A stretch of 64,000 bases of DNA, taken from NCBI GenBank assembly GCA_963729445.1, contig CAVSNU010000005.1, forward strand, positions 1,116,001 through 1,180,000. Reading direction: 5' to 3'. Shown in pieces: positions 8,467 through 17,956 of this stretch. A program made the translations under genes and the position numbers. How positions within the stretch are numbered: the stretch's first letter is position 1; each line of letters begins with the position of its first letter. The notes under the pieces were generated by a model, which had not been told where the DNA came from, did not search any database, and saw only the letters and a program-made list of their open reading frames with translations. The stretch comes from JACCZH01 sp963729445 (GTDB lineage: Bacteria; Chloroflexota; Chloroflexia; Thermomicrobiales; CFX8).

Positions 8467-9134
8467 GCGACCGGGCCGTCTTTCTGGATCGTGACGGCAC
8501 GCTGGTTGAGGCGCGGCACTATCCCTCGCGGCCAGAGGACCTGCTGCTCTACGACGGTATCGGCCAGGAGCTGTATCGCCTGCAGCAACATGGATTTCGG
8601 CTGGTGGTGATCACCAACCAATCCGGAATCGCCCGTGGTTATTTTGACGAGGCCGATCTGGAGCACATGCACGACCACCTGCGCGGCCAGCTCTCTGCGT
8701 TTGATGTGACGCTGGATGGGATCTACTTCTGTCCACACCACATTGACGGCGTGATTCCAGCACTCGCCGTGGCCTGCGATTGTCGCAAGCCCCTGCCGGG
8801 GATGCTGCTGCGCGCGGCCGCGGAACTGGACATCGATCTGACGCGGTCCTGGTACATCGGTGACATCCTCGACGACGTGGAGGCCGGCAATCGCGCCGGT
8901 TGCCGGACGATCCTTGTGGACCTTGGAACAGAGCCGTACCCCGATCGATCCATACGACGACCTGACTATGTCGGGCGTGGTGTGCTGCACGCGCTACGCA
9001 TGATTCAGTCACTTGAGGGTATCGGCCGCGACGCAAGACTCAACTACGAGCCCGCAAGCTGGCAGCGGTCGACGCCGGCCGTGTCTCAGAACATCGCGAG
9101 CCTGAGGGAGGTGGCACATGGCGAGCAGAACTGA
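8463..9134 (+). CDS. gmhB: D-glycero-D-manno-heptose 1,7-bisphosphate 7-phosphatase
   Basis: A 223-residue HAD-superfamily phosphatase removing the 7-phosphate from heptose bisphosphate. HAD motif I is FLDRDGTLVE at residues 7-16. Motif II is ITNQSG near residue 54. The GmhB zinc loop is visible as CPHH near residue 93 and CDC near residue 110, and motif IV is GDILDDVEAG near residue 137. It overlaps gmhA by 4 bases and hldE by 17 bases. The C-terminus is about 30 residues longer than usual GmhB, with no recognised domain. Confidence 0.92.
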   Translation: MSDRAVFLDRDGTLVEARHYPSRPEDLLLYDGIGQELYRLQQHGFRLVVITNQSGIARGYFDEADLEHMHDHLRGQLSAFDVTLDGIYFCPHHIDGVIPALAVACDCRKPLPGMLLRAAAELDIDLTRSWYIGDILDDVEAGNRAGCRTILVDLGTEPYPDRSIRRPDYVGRGVLHALRMIQSLEGIGRDARLNYEPASWQRSTPAVSQNIASLREVAHGEQN

Positions 9135-10617
9135 GCTGGTGCGTCGCTTTCGTGGCAAGCGCGTCCTGGTAATTGGCGATGTCATGCTCGACAGCTATTT
9201 CGAGGGAACGGCCGCACGACTGTGTACCGAGGGACCGGTGCCAATTGTGAAACGCACCGCCGAGATCCGGCAGCCAGGCGGTGCAGGAAACGCCGCCGCG
9301 AACCTGGCCGACCTCGGCGCGGAGCCGCGCCTCCTCGGAATCGTCGGGAACGACGCTACCGGCGCTGCGTTGCGCTCGGCCCTGCGTGGACGAGGCGTGA
9401 GTGACGAATGGCTGATTGCTGATGAAGCCGCCCTCACGCTGCATAAGCTGCGTATTCTGGCGGACGGCCAGTACGTTGTGCGCTTCGACGAAGGTGACAC
9501 GTCGCGCCAATCCCATGCTTTGAGCGACCAGCTCATGGCAATGCTCGACGCGGCAATCGAGGATTGTGACGCGATATTGGTTTCGGATTACACCTTCGGC
9601 GCGGTCGTAGACGCGTTTCTGACGCGACTGCCGGCGTTGCAGGTCGAGCGCGCCATTCCCCTGATCGTGGACTCGAAGAATCTGCGGCGATTTGCCGAGG
9701 CAGGCGCGACGGTCGTGACGCCCAACAACCTCGAGGCGAGTCTCCTGGTAGATCCTTCGGCACCCGTAGACCATGACTACGCCCAGTTGGGCAGGCGATT
9801 ACTCTCGATCCTTGACGCCGAGTACGCCGCCATTACGCTGGCGCAGGACGGCGTGCTGCTGGCCGGCCGCGACGGCAGCATGCGGCACGTGCCGTCGCAT
9901 CCCGTGGCGCGGGCCAATGATGTCGGGGCCGGCGACACCTTCGCGGCGGCGCTGACCCTGGGGCTCGCAGCCGGCGCGGATGTCATCGCAGCCGTTGAGA
10001 TCGGTGTCGACGCCGCGGCAATCGTCATCGCCAAGCCGCATACCGCCACTGTCGGGTATCAGGAGCTTCTCCAGCGGGTCAACTTGCGCGAGCTCTCCAG
10101 TCAGAACGACACCGGCGAGGGCTCCCTGACGCGGCTGCTCGAAACCCTGGAGCTACGCCGGATGGTTGGGGAACACATCGTCTTCACCAACGGTGTGTTT
10201 GACATCCTGCATGCCGGGCACGTCGAGTTTCTGCGTCAAGCCAGGGCGCAGGGCGATCTGCTGGTCGTAGGCATCAACAGCGACCGCAGCGCCAGGCAGC
10301 TCAAGGGCCGCAACCGCCCGATCAACAGCGAGCTCGATCGGCTGGCTCTGATCGGCGCGCTCGACCCGGTTGACTACTGCTTACTCTTCGATGACGAAAC
10401 CCCGACCGATCTCATTCGTCACATTCGGCCGCACGTGCACGTCAAAGGTGGTGACCACGCAGGGATCGAGCTGCCCGAAGCGCAAGCAGTCCGTGACGGC
10501 GGCGGTGACGTTGTCATCCTGCCGCTGGTTGGAAACCTCAGCACGACCTCGGTCATCGACCGCATTGTCGCGCTAGCGATCGAGCAGGAAACGGAAGCTG
10601 GAGCGGTCAATGCTTGA
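9118..10617 (+). CDS. hldE: Bifunctional heptose 7-phosphate kinase / heptose 1-phosphate adenylyltransferase
   Basis: A 499-residue fusion. Residues 10-310 are a PfkB-type kinase making the beta-1,7-bisphosphate, with PGGAGNAAANLADLG near residue 55 and the catalytic NDVGAGDTFAAAL near residue 268. Residues 345-490 are a cytidylyltransferase-like domain with FTNGVFDILHAGHVEFL near residue 355 and the HxGH motif; it forms ADP-D-glycero-beta-D-manno-heptose. A GGGAGG site precedes the ATG. It overlaps both neighbours. The epimerase HldD that would finish the LPS-type L,D-heptose is absent from the window, so the product may stay as the D,D form or be epimerised elsewhere. Confidence 0.94.
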   Translation: MASRTELVRRFRGKRVLVIGDVMLDSYFEGTAARLCTEGPVPIVKRTAEIRQPGGAGNAAANLADLGAEPRLLGIVGNDATGAALRSALRGRGVSDEWLIADEAALTLHKLRILADGQYVVRFDEGDTSRQSHALSDQLMAMLDAAIEDCDAILVSDYTFGAVVDAFLTRLPALQVERAIPLIVDSKNLRRFAEAGATVVTPNNLEASLLVDPSAPVDHDYAQLGRRLLSILDAEYAAITLAQDGVLLAGRDGSMRHVPSHPVARANDVGAGDTFAAALTLGLAAGADVIAAVEIGVDAAAIVIAKPHTATVGYQELLQRVNLRELSSQNDTGEGSLTRLLETLELRRMVGEHIVFTNGVFDILHAGHVEFLRQARAQGDLLVVGINSDRSARQLKGRNRPINSELDRLALIGALDPVDYCLLFDDETPTDLIRHIRPHVHVKGGDHAGIELPEAQAVRDGGGDVVILPLVGNLSTTSVIDRIVALAIEQETEAGAVNA

Positions 10618-11692
10618 CGCACGCTGGCAGGAGGTCAAGCGGGTTCTCGCAGTGCGGCTCGATAACCTGGGCGATGTGCTGGTCACGACCCCGGCCATCC
10701 GGGCGATCCGCCGATCACTGCCCGAGGCGCACCTGAGCCTGCTCGCCAGTCCGGTCGGAGCGCAGGTTGGCCAATTGAACCCGGATATCGACGAGGTGAT
10801 CGTCTACGAGGCGCCCTGGATGGACCCCTGGCATGAGCTGCCGCTCGATCCAGCGCGCGAGCAGCGGATGGTCAAGCGGCTGGCGGAGCAACGGTTCGAC
10901 GGCGCAATTATCTTCACTTCATTCCGGCAGAGCCCGCTACCTGCGGCCTATCTGTGTTACCTGGCCGGGATCCCGCTGCGCGTTGCGGCCTCGATTGACG
11001 GCCCCGGCTCGCTCCTGACGACCCGCCATAAACACCCCGAGCGCATGCTGCACGAGGTCGAGCGCGGGTTGGATCTCGTCGCCTCAATCGGAATGACGAC
11101 GGATGACCTCGGTCTCGTGCTGGAACCGCCAGAGGGGGACCCGGCGCTGATCTCCAACGCCGATCGTCCGGCGGTCGTCGTTCATCCGGGCTGCTCGATG
11201 CCGGCTCGTACCTATCCATGGGAGCTGTACGCCGAGGTGTGCGATCTGCTTGTCGCTCGGCTCGGAGCGCGTGTCTTCCTGACGGGTGGTCCCGGAGAGC
11301 GAGCGCTGACTCAGCAGGTGCAGGGTCGCATGCGGCAGGACGCGATCAATGTCGCGGAAGAGCTCACGTTTCCCGAGTTCGTCGCCTTCATCGAGGCAGC
11401 CGATTTGACGATTACCAACAACACCGGTCCGATGCACATTGCCGCTGCGGTCAAGACGCCGGTCATCGCGCTCTTCGCCCTGACCAACCCGCCCGAGCAG
11501 TGGGGTCCCTGGCAGGTGCCTCATCGACAGCTCTTCCACGATGTGCCGTGCCGCATCTGTTACAGCAGGGTGTGTCCCTACCACCACGAGTGCCTGACGC
11601 TGGTGACGCCGGAGATGGTCGTGGATGCGGCCGCCGAGCTACTTGCCAGGACGACGGTGCAGCAGGCCGTGTCGATCGGAGCCACACCATGA
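10610..11692 (+). CDS. Family 9 glycosyltransferase (heptosyltransferase-like), copy 1
   Basis: A 360-residue GT-B enzyme of CAZy family GT9, the heptosyltransferase family. The N-terminal motif is AVRLDNLGDVLVTTPAIRAIR near residue 15. The C-terminal donor-binding region includes VVHPGCSMPARTYPWELY and NNTGPMHIAAAVKTPVIALF near residue 275. A cysteine-rich tail (CRICYSRVCPYHHEC) is shared with the other two GT9 genes in the cluster. It probably transfers heptose from the nucleotide-heptose made by the upstream enzymes onto a surface glycan. It overlaps hldE by 8 bases and the next GT9 by 4. Confidence 0.9.
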   Translation: MLDARWQEVKRVLAVRLDNLGDVLVTTPAIRAIRRSLPEAHLSLLASPVGAQVGQLNPDIDEVIVYEAPWMDPWHELPLDPAREQRMVKRLAEQRFDGAIIFTSFRQSPLPAAYLCYLAGIPLRVAASIDGPGSLLTTRHKHPERMLHEVERGLDLVASIGMTTDDLGLVLEPPEGDPALISNADRPAVVVHPGCSMPARTYPWELYAEVCDLLVARLGARVFLTGGPGERALTQQVQGRMRQDAINVAEELTFPEFVAFIEAADLTITNNTGPMHIAAAVKTPVIALFALTNPPEQWGPWQVPHRQLFHDVPCRICYSRVCPYHHECLTLVTPEMVVDAAAELLARTTVQQAVSIGATP

Positions 11693-12783
11693 CGGGTTGG
11701 CTCGACGCGCGCAACATCCTGGCCGTGCGGCTCGACAACATCGGCGACGTCGTGATGCTGGGTCCTGCCCTGCGGGCGGTCAAGGATGCTTCCCCAGATG
11801 CCAGTTTGACGCTGCTGGCGAGCCCGGCCGGCGCGCAAGCGGCGCCGTTGTTGGCCTGGCTTGACGATGTCATCGCGTGGCGGCCCATCTGGCAGGACGT
11901 TGGGGGCCGGATGGCGTTCGACCCTGAGCGCGAGCGTGAGTTGATTGAGACGCTCGCCAGACGTGGCTTCGACGCGGCCCTGATCTTCACCTCCTTCAGT
12001 CAAAACCCGCACGTGCCGGGCTACGTCTGTTACCTCGCGGGCATCCCTCTGCGGGCTGGCGAGTCCTGGGAGTTCGGCGGGAGCGTGTTGACGACGGAGC
12101 TGAAAAGTGCGCCGGACAGCCTGCAGCAAGCTGAGCGCAATTTGCGACTGGTCGAGGCCCTGGGCTTCAGGGTGCGCGACCGGCGCTTGGCCGTGCAGCT
12201 TTCCGCGGCTGACCGGCAGACGGCTCGTGACCTGCTGACGGTGGCCGGTATCCGAGAAGACCGTCCAGTGGCGCTGCTGCACCCTGGCGCGAGCGCGAGG
12301 TCCCGGCGCTTTCCGGCAGCTGGCTATGCGGGAGTTGCGCGCTTGCTGCTCCGCCGCGGTTGGCAGGTCGTGGTAACCGGGGTTGAGCGTGAAGCTGAGC
12401 AAGTTCATGAGGCCGTACGAGATGCGCCTGGTGCGGTCGTGATGCTCGACAAAACGACGCTCGCCGAATTTGCGGCCCTGGTCGAGTGCGCGACCGTCGT
12501 CGTCTGCGGCAACACCCTGCCGCTGCACCTGGCCGATGCCCTGGTGACACCGGTCGTAGCGCTCTATTCCGGTACCGACCTCGAGTCACAGTGGCGTCCG
12601 CGCTTTACGCGCCACGCCGTGTTGCGCCGCGAGACGGCTTGTTATCCCTGCTATCGCTTTGACTGTCCAATCGGCCAGCCCTGCCTGGATATCCCCGCTG
12701 CAGAGATCGTCGCCACGATTGAAGCGCTCTGCGGCGAGCCGGTCGTCAGCCATCGGGAGCGACTGGAGGCGGCCGGTGGTTGA
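11689..12783 (+). CDS. Family 9 glycosyltransferase (heptosyltransferase-like), copy 2
   Basis: A 364-residue GT9 protein closely resembling copy 1: AVRLDNIGDVVMLGPALRAVK at the N-terminus, LLHPGASARSRRFPAAGY in the donor site, CGNTLPLHLADALVTPVVALY, and a cysteine tail (CYPCYRFDCPIGQPC). The open frame extends to 11218, but the upstream part is a shadow of copy 1; the ATG at 11689 overlaps the preceding TGA and fits the family start. The tandem arrangement and shared features suggest duplication with separate acceptor or linkage specificity. Confidence 0.9.
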   Translation: MTGWLDARNILAVRLDNIGDVVMLGPALRAVKDASPDASLTLLASPAGAQAAPLLAWLDDVIAWRPIWQDVGGRMAFDPERERELIETLARRGFDAALIFTSFSQNPHVPGYVCYLAGIPLRAGESWEFGGSVLTTELKSAPDSLQQAERNLRLVEALGFRVRDRRLAVQLSAADRQTARDLLTVAGIREDRPVALLHPGASARSRRFPAAGYAGVARLLLRRGWQVVVTGVEREAEQVHEAVRDAPGAVVMLDKTTLAEFAALVECATVVVCGNTLPLHLADALVTPVVALYSGTDLESQWRPRFTRHAVLRRETACYPCYRFDCPIGQPCLDIPAAEIVATIEALCGEPVVSHRERLEAAGG

Positions 12784-13817
12784 GCGAATTGCCATTGTCC
12801 GGGCACTGCAGCTGGGCGATCTGCTGGTGGCCGTGCCAGCCTTCAGAGCGTTGCGCTCGCGCTTCCCTGGAGCCGAGATCACGCTGATTGGTCTGCCCTG
12901 GGCGGTCTGGTTCGTCGAGCGATTTCCGGCTTTCATCAACCACTTTGCCGCGTTTCCCGGTTGGCCGGGGATTGACGAGACACCGTACGGCCCGGAGCAA
13001 ACCGGGCAATTCATCCAGGAGCACCGCGAGTATCGCTACGATGTTGTTGTCCAGATGCACGGCAACGGGCGAGTGATGAACGGGTTCGCGCTGGCACTCG
13101 GCGGAAAGAGAACGGTGGGCTACTTCGCCGGTGAATGCCCGCACAGGGCTCTCGCCCGCAGCGTCCTATCCGGACGACCAGCCGGAGATCCTGCGCAATC
13201 TCGGCCTGGCGGCGCTCCTCGGGGCGAGCGACCTGCGAACGCATCTCGAATTCCCGTTGAACGAGTCGGACTGCGACGAGGCGGGCAGCCTGCTCCCACC
13301 TCATGGGACTCACGGAGCGCTTCGAGTGGGTGTCCACGCCGGCGCTAGCGCGCCAGCGCGCCGCTGGCCGGCGAAGCGCTTCGCCGCAGTTGCCAACGGC
13401 CTCGTGGAGCGCCACGGAGCGCGGATCATCCTGACGGGAGGGCCGGGTGAAGAGGAGATTGCCCGGACCGTCGCCACGCTCGTCCAGACGCCGGTTATCG
13501 ATCTGGCGGGACGGACATCACTCGGCGGCCTTGCGGCGCTTATTTCCCGTCTGGATCTCTTCATAACCAACGACACTGGCCCTGCGCATATTGCGGCGGC
13601 ACTCAGGGTACCGAGCGTCACGATTTTCGGACCGGCAGACGTCCGGCGCTGGTCGCCACTGGATACGAGCCGGCACGTCGCCATGCATCGCTCGGTCGAG
13701 TGCAGCCCCTGCCGGCACCGGGTGTGCCCGATTGACCACCGCTGCATGGCCTGGATTGAAGCGTCGGAGGTCCTGGAGGCCGCCGAAGGACTTCTGATGG
13801 GAGCTGTTGTCAGATGA
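12776..13817 (+). pseudogene. Family 9 glycosyltransferase copy 3, interrupted by a +1 frameshift
   Basis: The gene starts at GTG 12776 (VERIAIVRALQLGDLLVAVPAFRALR). It reads in frame to about 13140, where the sequence VGYFAGECP gives way to a low-similarity tail. The family sequence resumes one frame later as YPDDQPEILRNLGLAALLGA and runs to 13817, with VHAGASAPARRWPAKRF, NDTGPAHIAAALRVPSVTIFG and a cysteine tail (CSPCRHRVCPIDHRC). The extant sequence therefore has one base too many, or two too few, between about 13136 and 13165. Both halves are otherwise intact, about 347 residues together. Either a recent mutation or a sequencing error would explain it. It overlaps both neighbours as in a normal operon. 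Confidence 0.85.
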
Positions 13818-14803
13818 AACGCCTGAAGATACTGATCTGGCATATTCACGGGAGCTACCTGAACACGCTGGCGCGCATCGACCAGGATTGGTACCTGCCG
13901 GTCAAGCCCGGGCGTCCCGAAGGATATGGCGGACGCGGACGGACGTTCGATTTGCCTGCCAATGTCCAGGAAGTGCCGGCTGAACGCGTGCGGGATCTCG
14001 ACCTCGATCTCGTGATCTACCAGACTCAGAAGAACCTCACCGAGGATCGCGAAGAGATCCTCAGCCCTGAGCAGCAGCGCCTGCCGGCCATCTACCTTGA
14101 GCACAACACCCCCAGACCGGACGCGGTCCATACGCAGCACCCGGTTGACGACCCCAACATGCTGCTCGTCCACGTGACGCACTACAACAGGCTAATGTGG
14201 GACAGCGGTCGGACGCCAAACCGCGTGATCGAGCACAGTGTCGCCATCAACCCCGAAGCGCGCTACAGCGGGACGCTCGCTCGTGGAGTCACGGTTCTCA
14301 ACGCTATGCAGGCGCGGCCGCGGATCGCCGGGTATGACCTGTTCTGCGACGTCCGGCAGCGCGTCCCGCTCGACGCCGCCGGCATGAGGACCGGGGAGCT
14401 TGGCGGGCTCGGCGACGTCGCGTACCGTGACCTGCACAGCGTGATGGCCGGCTATCGCTTTCTCTTCAGCCCGATCCGCTATACCAGCCTGCCGCTGGCG
14501 GTGATTGAGGCGATGACGATCGGTATGCCGGTTGTCGCGCTCGCCACGACCGAGCTTCCAACGGTTATCGACAACGGGGTGTCCGGCTACGTCTCGTGCA
14601 ATGTCGATGAGCTTGTCGAGCGCATGCAAGGTTTGCTGGCCGACCCGGACGAGGCACGGCGCCTCGGCGCGAACGCGCGTGACGTTGCTCGCGAGCGGTT
14701 CGGGCTACAGCGTTTCATCAACGATTGGAACGCCGCGTTCGCCGCCGCGCTGGACATTTCCCCGGCGACCCAACGACGTCACCCACTGGAGGTTGGGCCA
14801 TGA
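13814..14803 (+). CDS. Glycosyltransferase, GT4-like
   Basis: A 329-residue GT-B glycosyltransferase. The C-terminal half has the GT1/GT4 donor-binding pattern: FSPIRYTSLPLAVIEAMTIG followed by MPVVALATTELPTVIDNGVSG, with the conserved EAM glutamate near residue 236. The N-terminal half (WHIHGSYLNTLARI...) is less typical and shorter than in most GT4 enzymes. It overlaps the frameshifted GT9 by 4 bases and the next glycosyltransferase by 4, so it belongs to the heptose-glycan operon. Donor sugar unknown. Confidence 0.86.
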   Translation: MKRLKILIWHIHGSYLNTLARIDQDWYLPVKPGRPEGYGGRGRTFDLPANVQEVPAERVRDLDLDLVIYQTQKNLTEDREEILSPEQQRLPAIYLEHNTPRPDAVHTQHPVDDPNMLLVHVTHYNRLMWDSGRTPNRVIEHSVAINPEARYSGTLARGVTVLNAMQARPRIAGYDLFCDVRQRVPLDAAGMRTGELGGLGDVAYRDLHSVMAGYRFLFSPIRYTSLPLAVIEAMTIGMPVVALATTELPTVIDNGVSGYVSCNVDELVERMQGLLADPDEARRLGANARDVARERFGLQRFINDWNAAFAAALDISPATQRRHPLEVGP

Positions 14804-16086
14804 ACCGGCGGCCGCGCATCGCCTTTCTGAGCGAGCACGCAAGTCCAATCGCCGTCCTGGGTGGCGAGGACGCGGGCGGACAGAACGTCTACGTGGATGA
14901 GGTGACCCGCAACCTCGGCACACTCGGTTTCGATGTCGATGTCTTCGTCCGCCGTGACGGCACCACGCTACCGGACATCATCGACTGGTCGCCCGGCGTG
15001 CGGGTGGTACATCTCGAAGCCGGTCCGTCCGAGTTTCTGCTGAAGGATGCGATCTGGCCGTACATGCCCGACTTCCGGGACGCCTTCCTGCGCTTTGCCG
15101 CGACCGAGAAACTGCGCTATGACCTGATCCACGGCAACTTCTGGATGTCTGGTTGGGTTGCGGCCCAGCTCCGGGACAGGATGAGAGTCCCGGTCGTTCA
15201 GATCTTTCATGCCGTAGGGAAGACCAAGCAGCTTCATCAGGGAACGCGGGATACCAGTCCATCCGGACGCATCGCGGTGGAGCATGAGGTTATCCGGTCG
15301 GTTGACCGGCTGATCGCCCAGTGCCCAAGCGAGCGGCACGAGCTCGTGGAGGACTACGGCGCCGATCCGGCGAAAGTGGTCGTCGTGCCGTCTGGTGTGA
15401 ATGTCGAGCGCTTCAAGCCCGCAAATCGTCGACAGATCCGCGAGCAGCTGGGATTGGATCAAGACGCGTTCGTGGTGGCCTATGTTGGCCGGATGTTGCC
15501 GCGCAAAGACGTCCGGAACGTCGTCCGCGCGACGGCGCAGCTGATGCGGCAGACCGAAGCGCCGGTCCAGCTGTTGCTGGTTGGTGGTGAGACCGAAGAT
15601 CCAGACCCCGAGACGACGCCGGAGATCGGCGAGCTCCAGCGTCTGGCGTCCGGCCTGGGCATTACCGACCGGGTTCACTTTACCGGCAGACGCCAGCCGG
15701 ACGAGCTGCGACATTACTACAGCGCCGGTGATGTGGTCGTAACGACACCCTGGTACGAGCCCTATGGTCTGACGCCGCTTGAGGCGATGGCCTGCGGTGT
15801 GCCGGTGATTGGCTCTGCTGTCGGCGGGATTACGTTCACGGTCAAGGATGGCGAGAGCGGCTTTCTGGTGCCGCCGCGCGACCCGCAAGCTCTGGCTAGC
15901 AGACTGCGCCACTTGTTGGACAACCCGGACGAGCGAGCGCGCATGGGCCGCATGGCACGCCAGCGAGTTGAGCGCGAATTCACCTGGGCGGTCGTCGCCC
16001 AGCATACCGCGGCGCTCTACCGCGAGCTGTTGCAGCCGTTGGTGCTGTCCGAGGCAGCTGGTTCGGTTGGGATGGACCCGGCATAG
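14800..16086 (+). CDS. Glycosyltransferase, GT4 family
   Basis: A 428-residue GT4 enzyme. The N-terminal glycine-rich loop GGEDAGGQNVYVDEV near residue 23 resembles MshA and sucrose-phosphate synthase-type enzymes. The donor site is PWYEPYGLTPLEAMACGVPV near residue 315, followed by GITFTVKDGESGFLVPP. The start at 14800 overlaps the preceding stop. The upstream extension to 14725 in the same frame is a shadow. It probably adds a sugar to the glycan built by the cluster; acceptor and donor are not inferable from sequence. Confidence 0.88.
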   Translation: MNRRPRIAFLSEHASPIAVLGGEDAGGQNVYVDEVTRNLGTLGFDVDVFVRRDGTTLPDIIDWSPGVRVVHLEAGPSEFLLKDAIWPYMPDFRDAFLRFAATEKLRYDLIHGNFWMSGWVAAQLRDRMRVPVVQIFHAVGKTKQLHQGTRDTSPSGRIAVEHEVIRSVDRLIAQCPSERHELVEDYGADPAKVVVVPSGVNVERFKPANRRQIREQLGLDQDAFVVAYVGRMLPRKDVRNVVRATAQLMRQTEAPVQLLLVGGETEDPDPETTPEIGELQRLASGLGITDRVHFTGRRQPDELRHYYSAGDVVVTTPWYEPYGLTPLEAMACGVPVIGSAVGGITFTVKDGESGFLVPPRDPQALASRLRHLLDNPDERARMGRMARQRVEREFTWAVVAQHTAALYRELLQPLVLSEAAGSVGMDPA

Positions 16087-16107
16087 GTGCATAAGGGGAG
16101 AGCTTCG

Positions 16108-16857
16108 ATGAACATGATAGATCGACCGTTGGAAGGCAAAGTAGCCATTGTCACCGGGGCCGGGAGTGGGCTTGGTGAGGCGACCGCCCGCGCCTTGGCT
16201 CAAGCCGGCTGCTCGGTAGCCTGTATCGACGTCAACGAGGAAGCTGCTTCACGGGTGAGCCGCGAGCTGATCGATTTCGACATCGAGAGCGTCTCGATGC
16301 CCTGCGATGTTCGCGACGCGCAAGCTGTCTTCGAGACAGTTGAGAACGTTGTTGACCACTTCGAGCAGCTGGACTTCGTCATCAACTGCGCCGCGATCGA
16401 TCACACAGTGCCGGTCGAGGAGATGACGGTCGAGCAGTGGGACGAAGTTATCAACACCAACCTGCGCGGTCCGTTTCTGTTCGCCAAGGCGGCTCTGCCG
16501 GTCATGCGCGAGCAGGGTGGCGGGCACATCGTCAATGTCGCCTCCACCGCAGCCACCCGCGCCTGGGCGAACGCTGCCGCCTACCACGCCTCGAAATGGG
16601 GTCTGGTCGGCTTTACCCGTGGTCTGGGCGTCGAAGGCCGGCTCCACCGCATCAAGACAACAACCATCATCCCAGGCGGGATGCGCACGCACTTCTTTGA
16701 CCGTTTTGCCGAGCAGGACATCCCCATGCCGGAGGATGCCAATCTGCAGGACCCGGCAACGGTGGCAGATGTAATCGTCTTCGCCCTGTCGATGCCGCCT
16801 GAGGCATCGCTCCAGGAGGCCATCGTCACGCCGTTAACCGAGACCAGCTGGCCGTAG
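16108..16857 (+). CDS. Classical short-chain dehydrogenase/reductase
   Basis: A 249-residue SDR. The NAD(P)-binding motif is TGAGSGLGEATA near residue 16. Active-site motifs are NCAA near residue 94, a serine in VNVASTAAT and the YHASK tetrad near residue 157. An acidic residue after the second strand (CIDVNEE) suggests NAD preference. An AAGGGGAG site precedes the ATG at 16108; the frame runs 7 codons further up. It is far too short, and of the wrong SDR class, to be the epimerase HldD. Its position between glycosyltransferases and hddA suggests it modifies a nucleotide-sugar or heptose intermediate. Confidence 0.87.
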   Translation: MNMIDRPLEGKVAIVTGAGSGLGEATARALAQAGCSVACIDVNEEAASRVSRELIDFDIESVSMPCDVRDAQAVFETVENVVDHFEQLDFVINCAAIDHTVPVEEMTVEQWDEVINTNLRGPFLFAKAALPVMREQGGGHIVNVASTAATRAWANAAAYHASKWGLVGFTRGLGVEGRLHRIKTTTIIPGGMRTHFFDRFAEQDIPMPEDANLQDPATVADVIVFALSMPPEASLQEAIVTPLTETSWP

Positions 16858-16880
16858 GAGGCCCTGAGAGAGGTGCACAC

Positions 16881-17954
16881 ATGTTTGTCGCACGAGCGCC
16901 GGTGCGAATCAGCCTGGGCGGAGGAGGAACCGATCTTGCTGCCTACTATGAGCGCTTCGGCGGCCTGGTGGTAAGCGCCACGATCACGCGCTACTGCTCG
17001 GTTCACGTTCGGCCAACTCCCGACGGCTCGATCCGGCTTGCGTCCGCCAGTTACCCGGTCGCTCGAACCTACCCCGCCGGCGTCGTTCCAGAGGTGACTG
17101 GCGACCTCCGACTCCTGGCGGCGGCGGTCGAGTATTTCTTTGATCGCGGTCTTGGCGAGCGCGGCGTTGATCTCCTCGTCTCATCGGACGTCCCGCCAGG
17201 TTCCGGGCTCGGGTCGTCCAGCGCGCTGGCGGTCGCCCTGGTACAGGCGCTGTCCTCCTATACCGGCACCCCGTGCGACGCTGCCACAGCGGCTGAAATT
17301 GCCTGTCACATTGAGATCGAACGCTTGGGGATGCCCATCGGACGGCAGGATCAGCACGCCAGCGCCTTCGGTGGTCTGAATACCATCGAGTTCCGGCAGA
17401 ATGGCACGCGAGTAACACCGCTGCGACTGCCGCCAGCAACGCTCACCACGCTCGACGACCGGTTACTGCTCTTCTCAACCGGCCAGACTCGATCCGCGGC
17501 AGACATCCTGGCACAACAACGCCAGGACACGCACGGCAAACCAGCCGTGATCGAGTCGCTGCACGCTATCAAGGAGCTCGCCCACCAAATGATGTACGCG
17601 CTGTCGTCCGGCGACCTGGATGGCTTTGGCCGGCTGCTGGATACCAGCTGGAGCGAAAAAAAGCGCCTCTCAAGCCGGATCTCCTCGAGTGATATCGACC
17701 GTTGGTATGCGGCCGCGCGGATGAGTGGCGCGCTGGGCGGCAAGATCAGTGGCGCTGGCGGGGGAGGCTTTCTCCTGCTCTACTGCCCGCCCCAGGCGCA
17801 GCGCCGGGTGCGAGGCACGATGGCCGAGCTGGGATTGCCAGAGATGGAGTTTAGCTTTGATCTGAATGGCGCGGCCGTTACGCGTGCGGCACCAGACGCG
17901 GTGCCCGCCGGTGCGGACGTTGCCCTGGCGCACAGTCTTCTAGATCTTCGATAG
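16881..17954 (+). CDS. hddA: D-glycero-alpha-D-manno-heptose 7-phosphate kinase
   Basis: A 357-residue GHMP kinase. The N-terminal APVRISLGGGGTDLAAYYE is diagnostic of HddA/WcbL-type heptose kinases. The ATP-binding GHMP motif is PPGSGLGSSSALAVAL near residue 108, and the C-terminal glycine motif is KISGAGGGGFLLLY near residue 290. HddA forms the alpha-1,7-bisphosphate leading to GDP-D-glycero-alpha-D-manno-heptose. It is followed at once by a second GmhA-type isomerase, as in Campylobacter and Aneurinibacillus heptose loci. The guanylyltransferase HddC is not in the window. Confidence 0.9.
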   Translation: MFVARAPVRISLGGGGTDLAAYYERFGGLVVSATITRYCSVHVRPTPDGSIRLASASYPVARTYPAGVVPEVTGDLRLLAAAVEYFFDRGLGERGVDLLVSSDVPPGSGLGSSSALAVALVQALSSYTGTPCDAATAAEIACHIEIERLGMPIGRQDQHASAFGGLNTIEFRQNGTRVTPLRLPPATLTTLDDRLLLFSTGQTRSAADILAQQRQDTHGKPAVIESLHAIKELAHQMMYALSSGDLDGFGRLLDTSWSEKKRLSSRISSSDIDRWYAAARMSGALGGKISGAGGGGFLLLYCPPQAQRRVRGTMAELGLPEMEFSFDLNGAAVTRAAPDAVPAGADVALAHSLLDLR

Positions 17955-17956
17955 AG

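Noticed and set aside
11218..11688. Upstream extension of the second GT9 reading frame
   Set aside because: It lies wholly inside the first GT9 gene in another frame and is Arg/Ser-rich. The ATG at 11689 overlaps the preceding stop as elsewhere in the operon.
16108..16857. SDR gene as the missing heptose epimerase HldD
   Set aside because: HldD is an extended SDR of about 310 residues with a GxxGxxG motif. This is a 249-residue classical SDR with TGxxxGxG.
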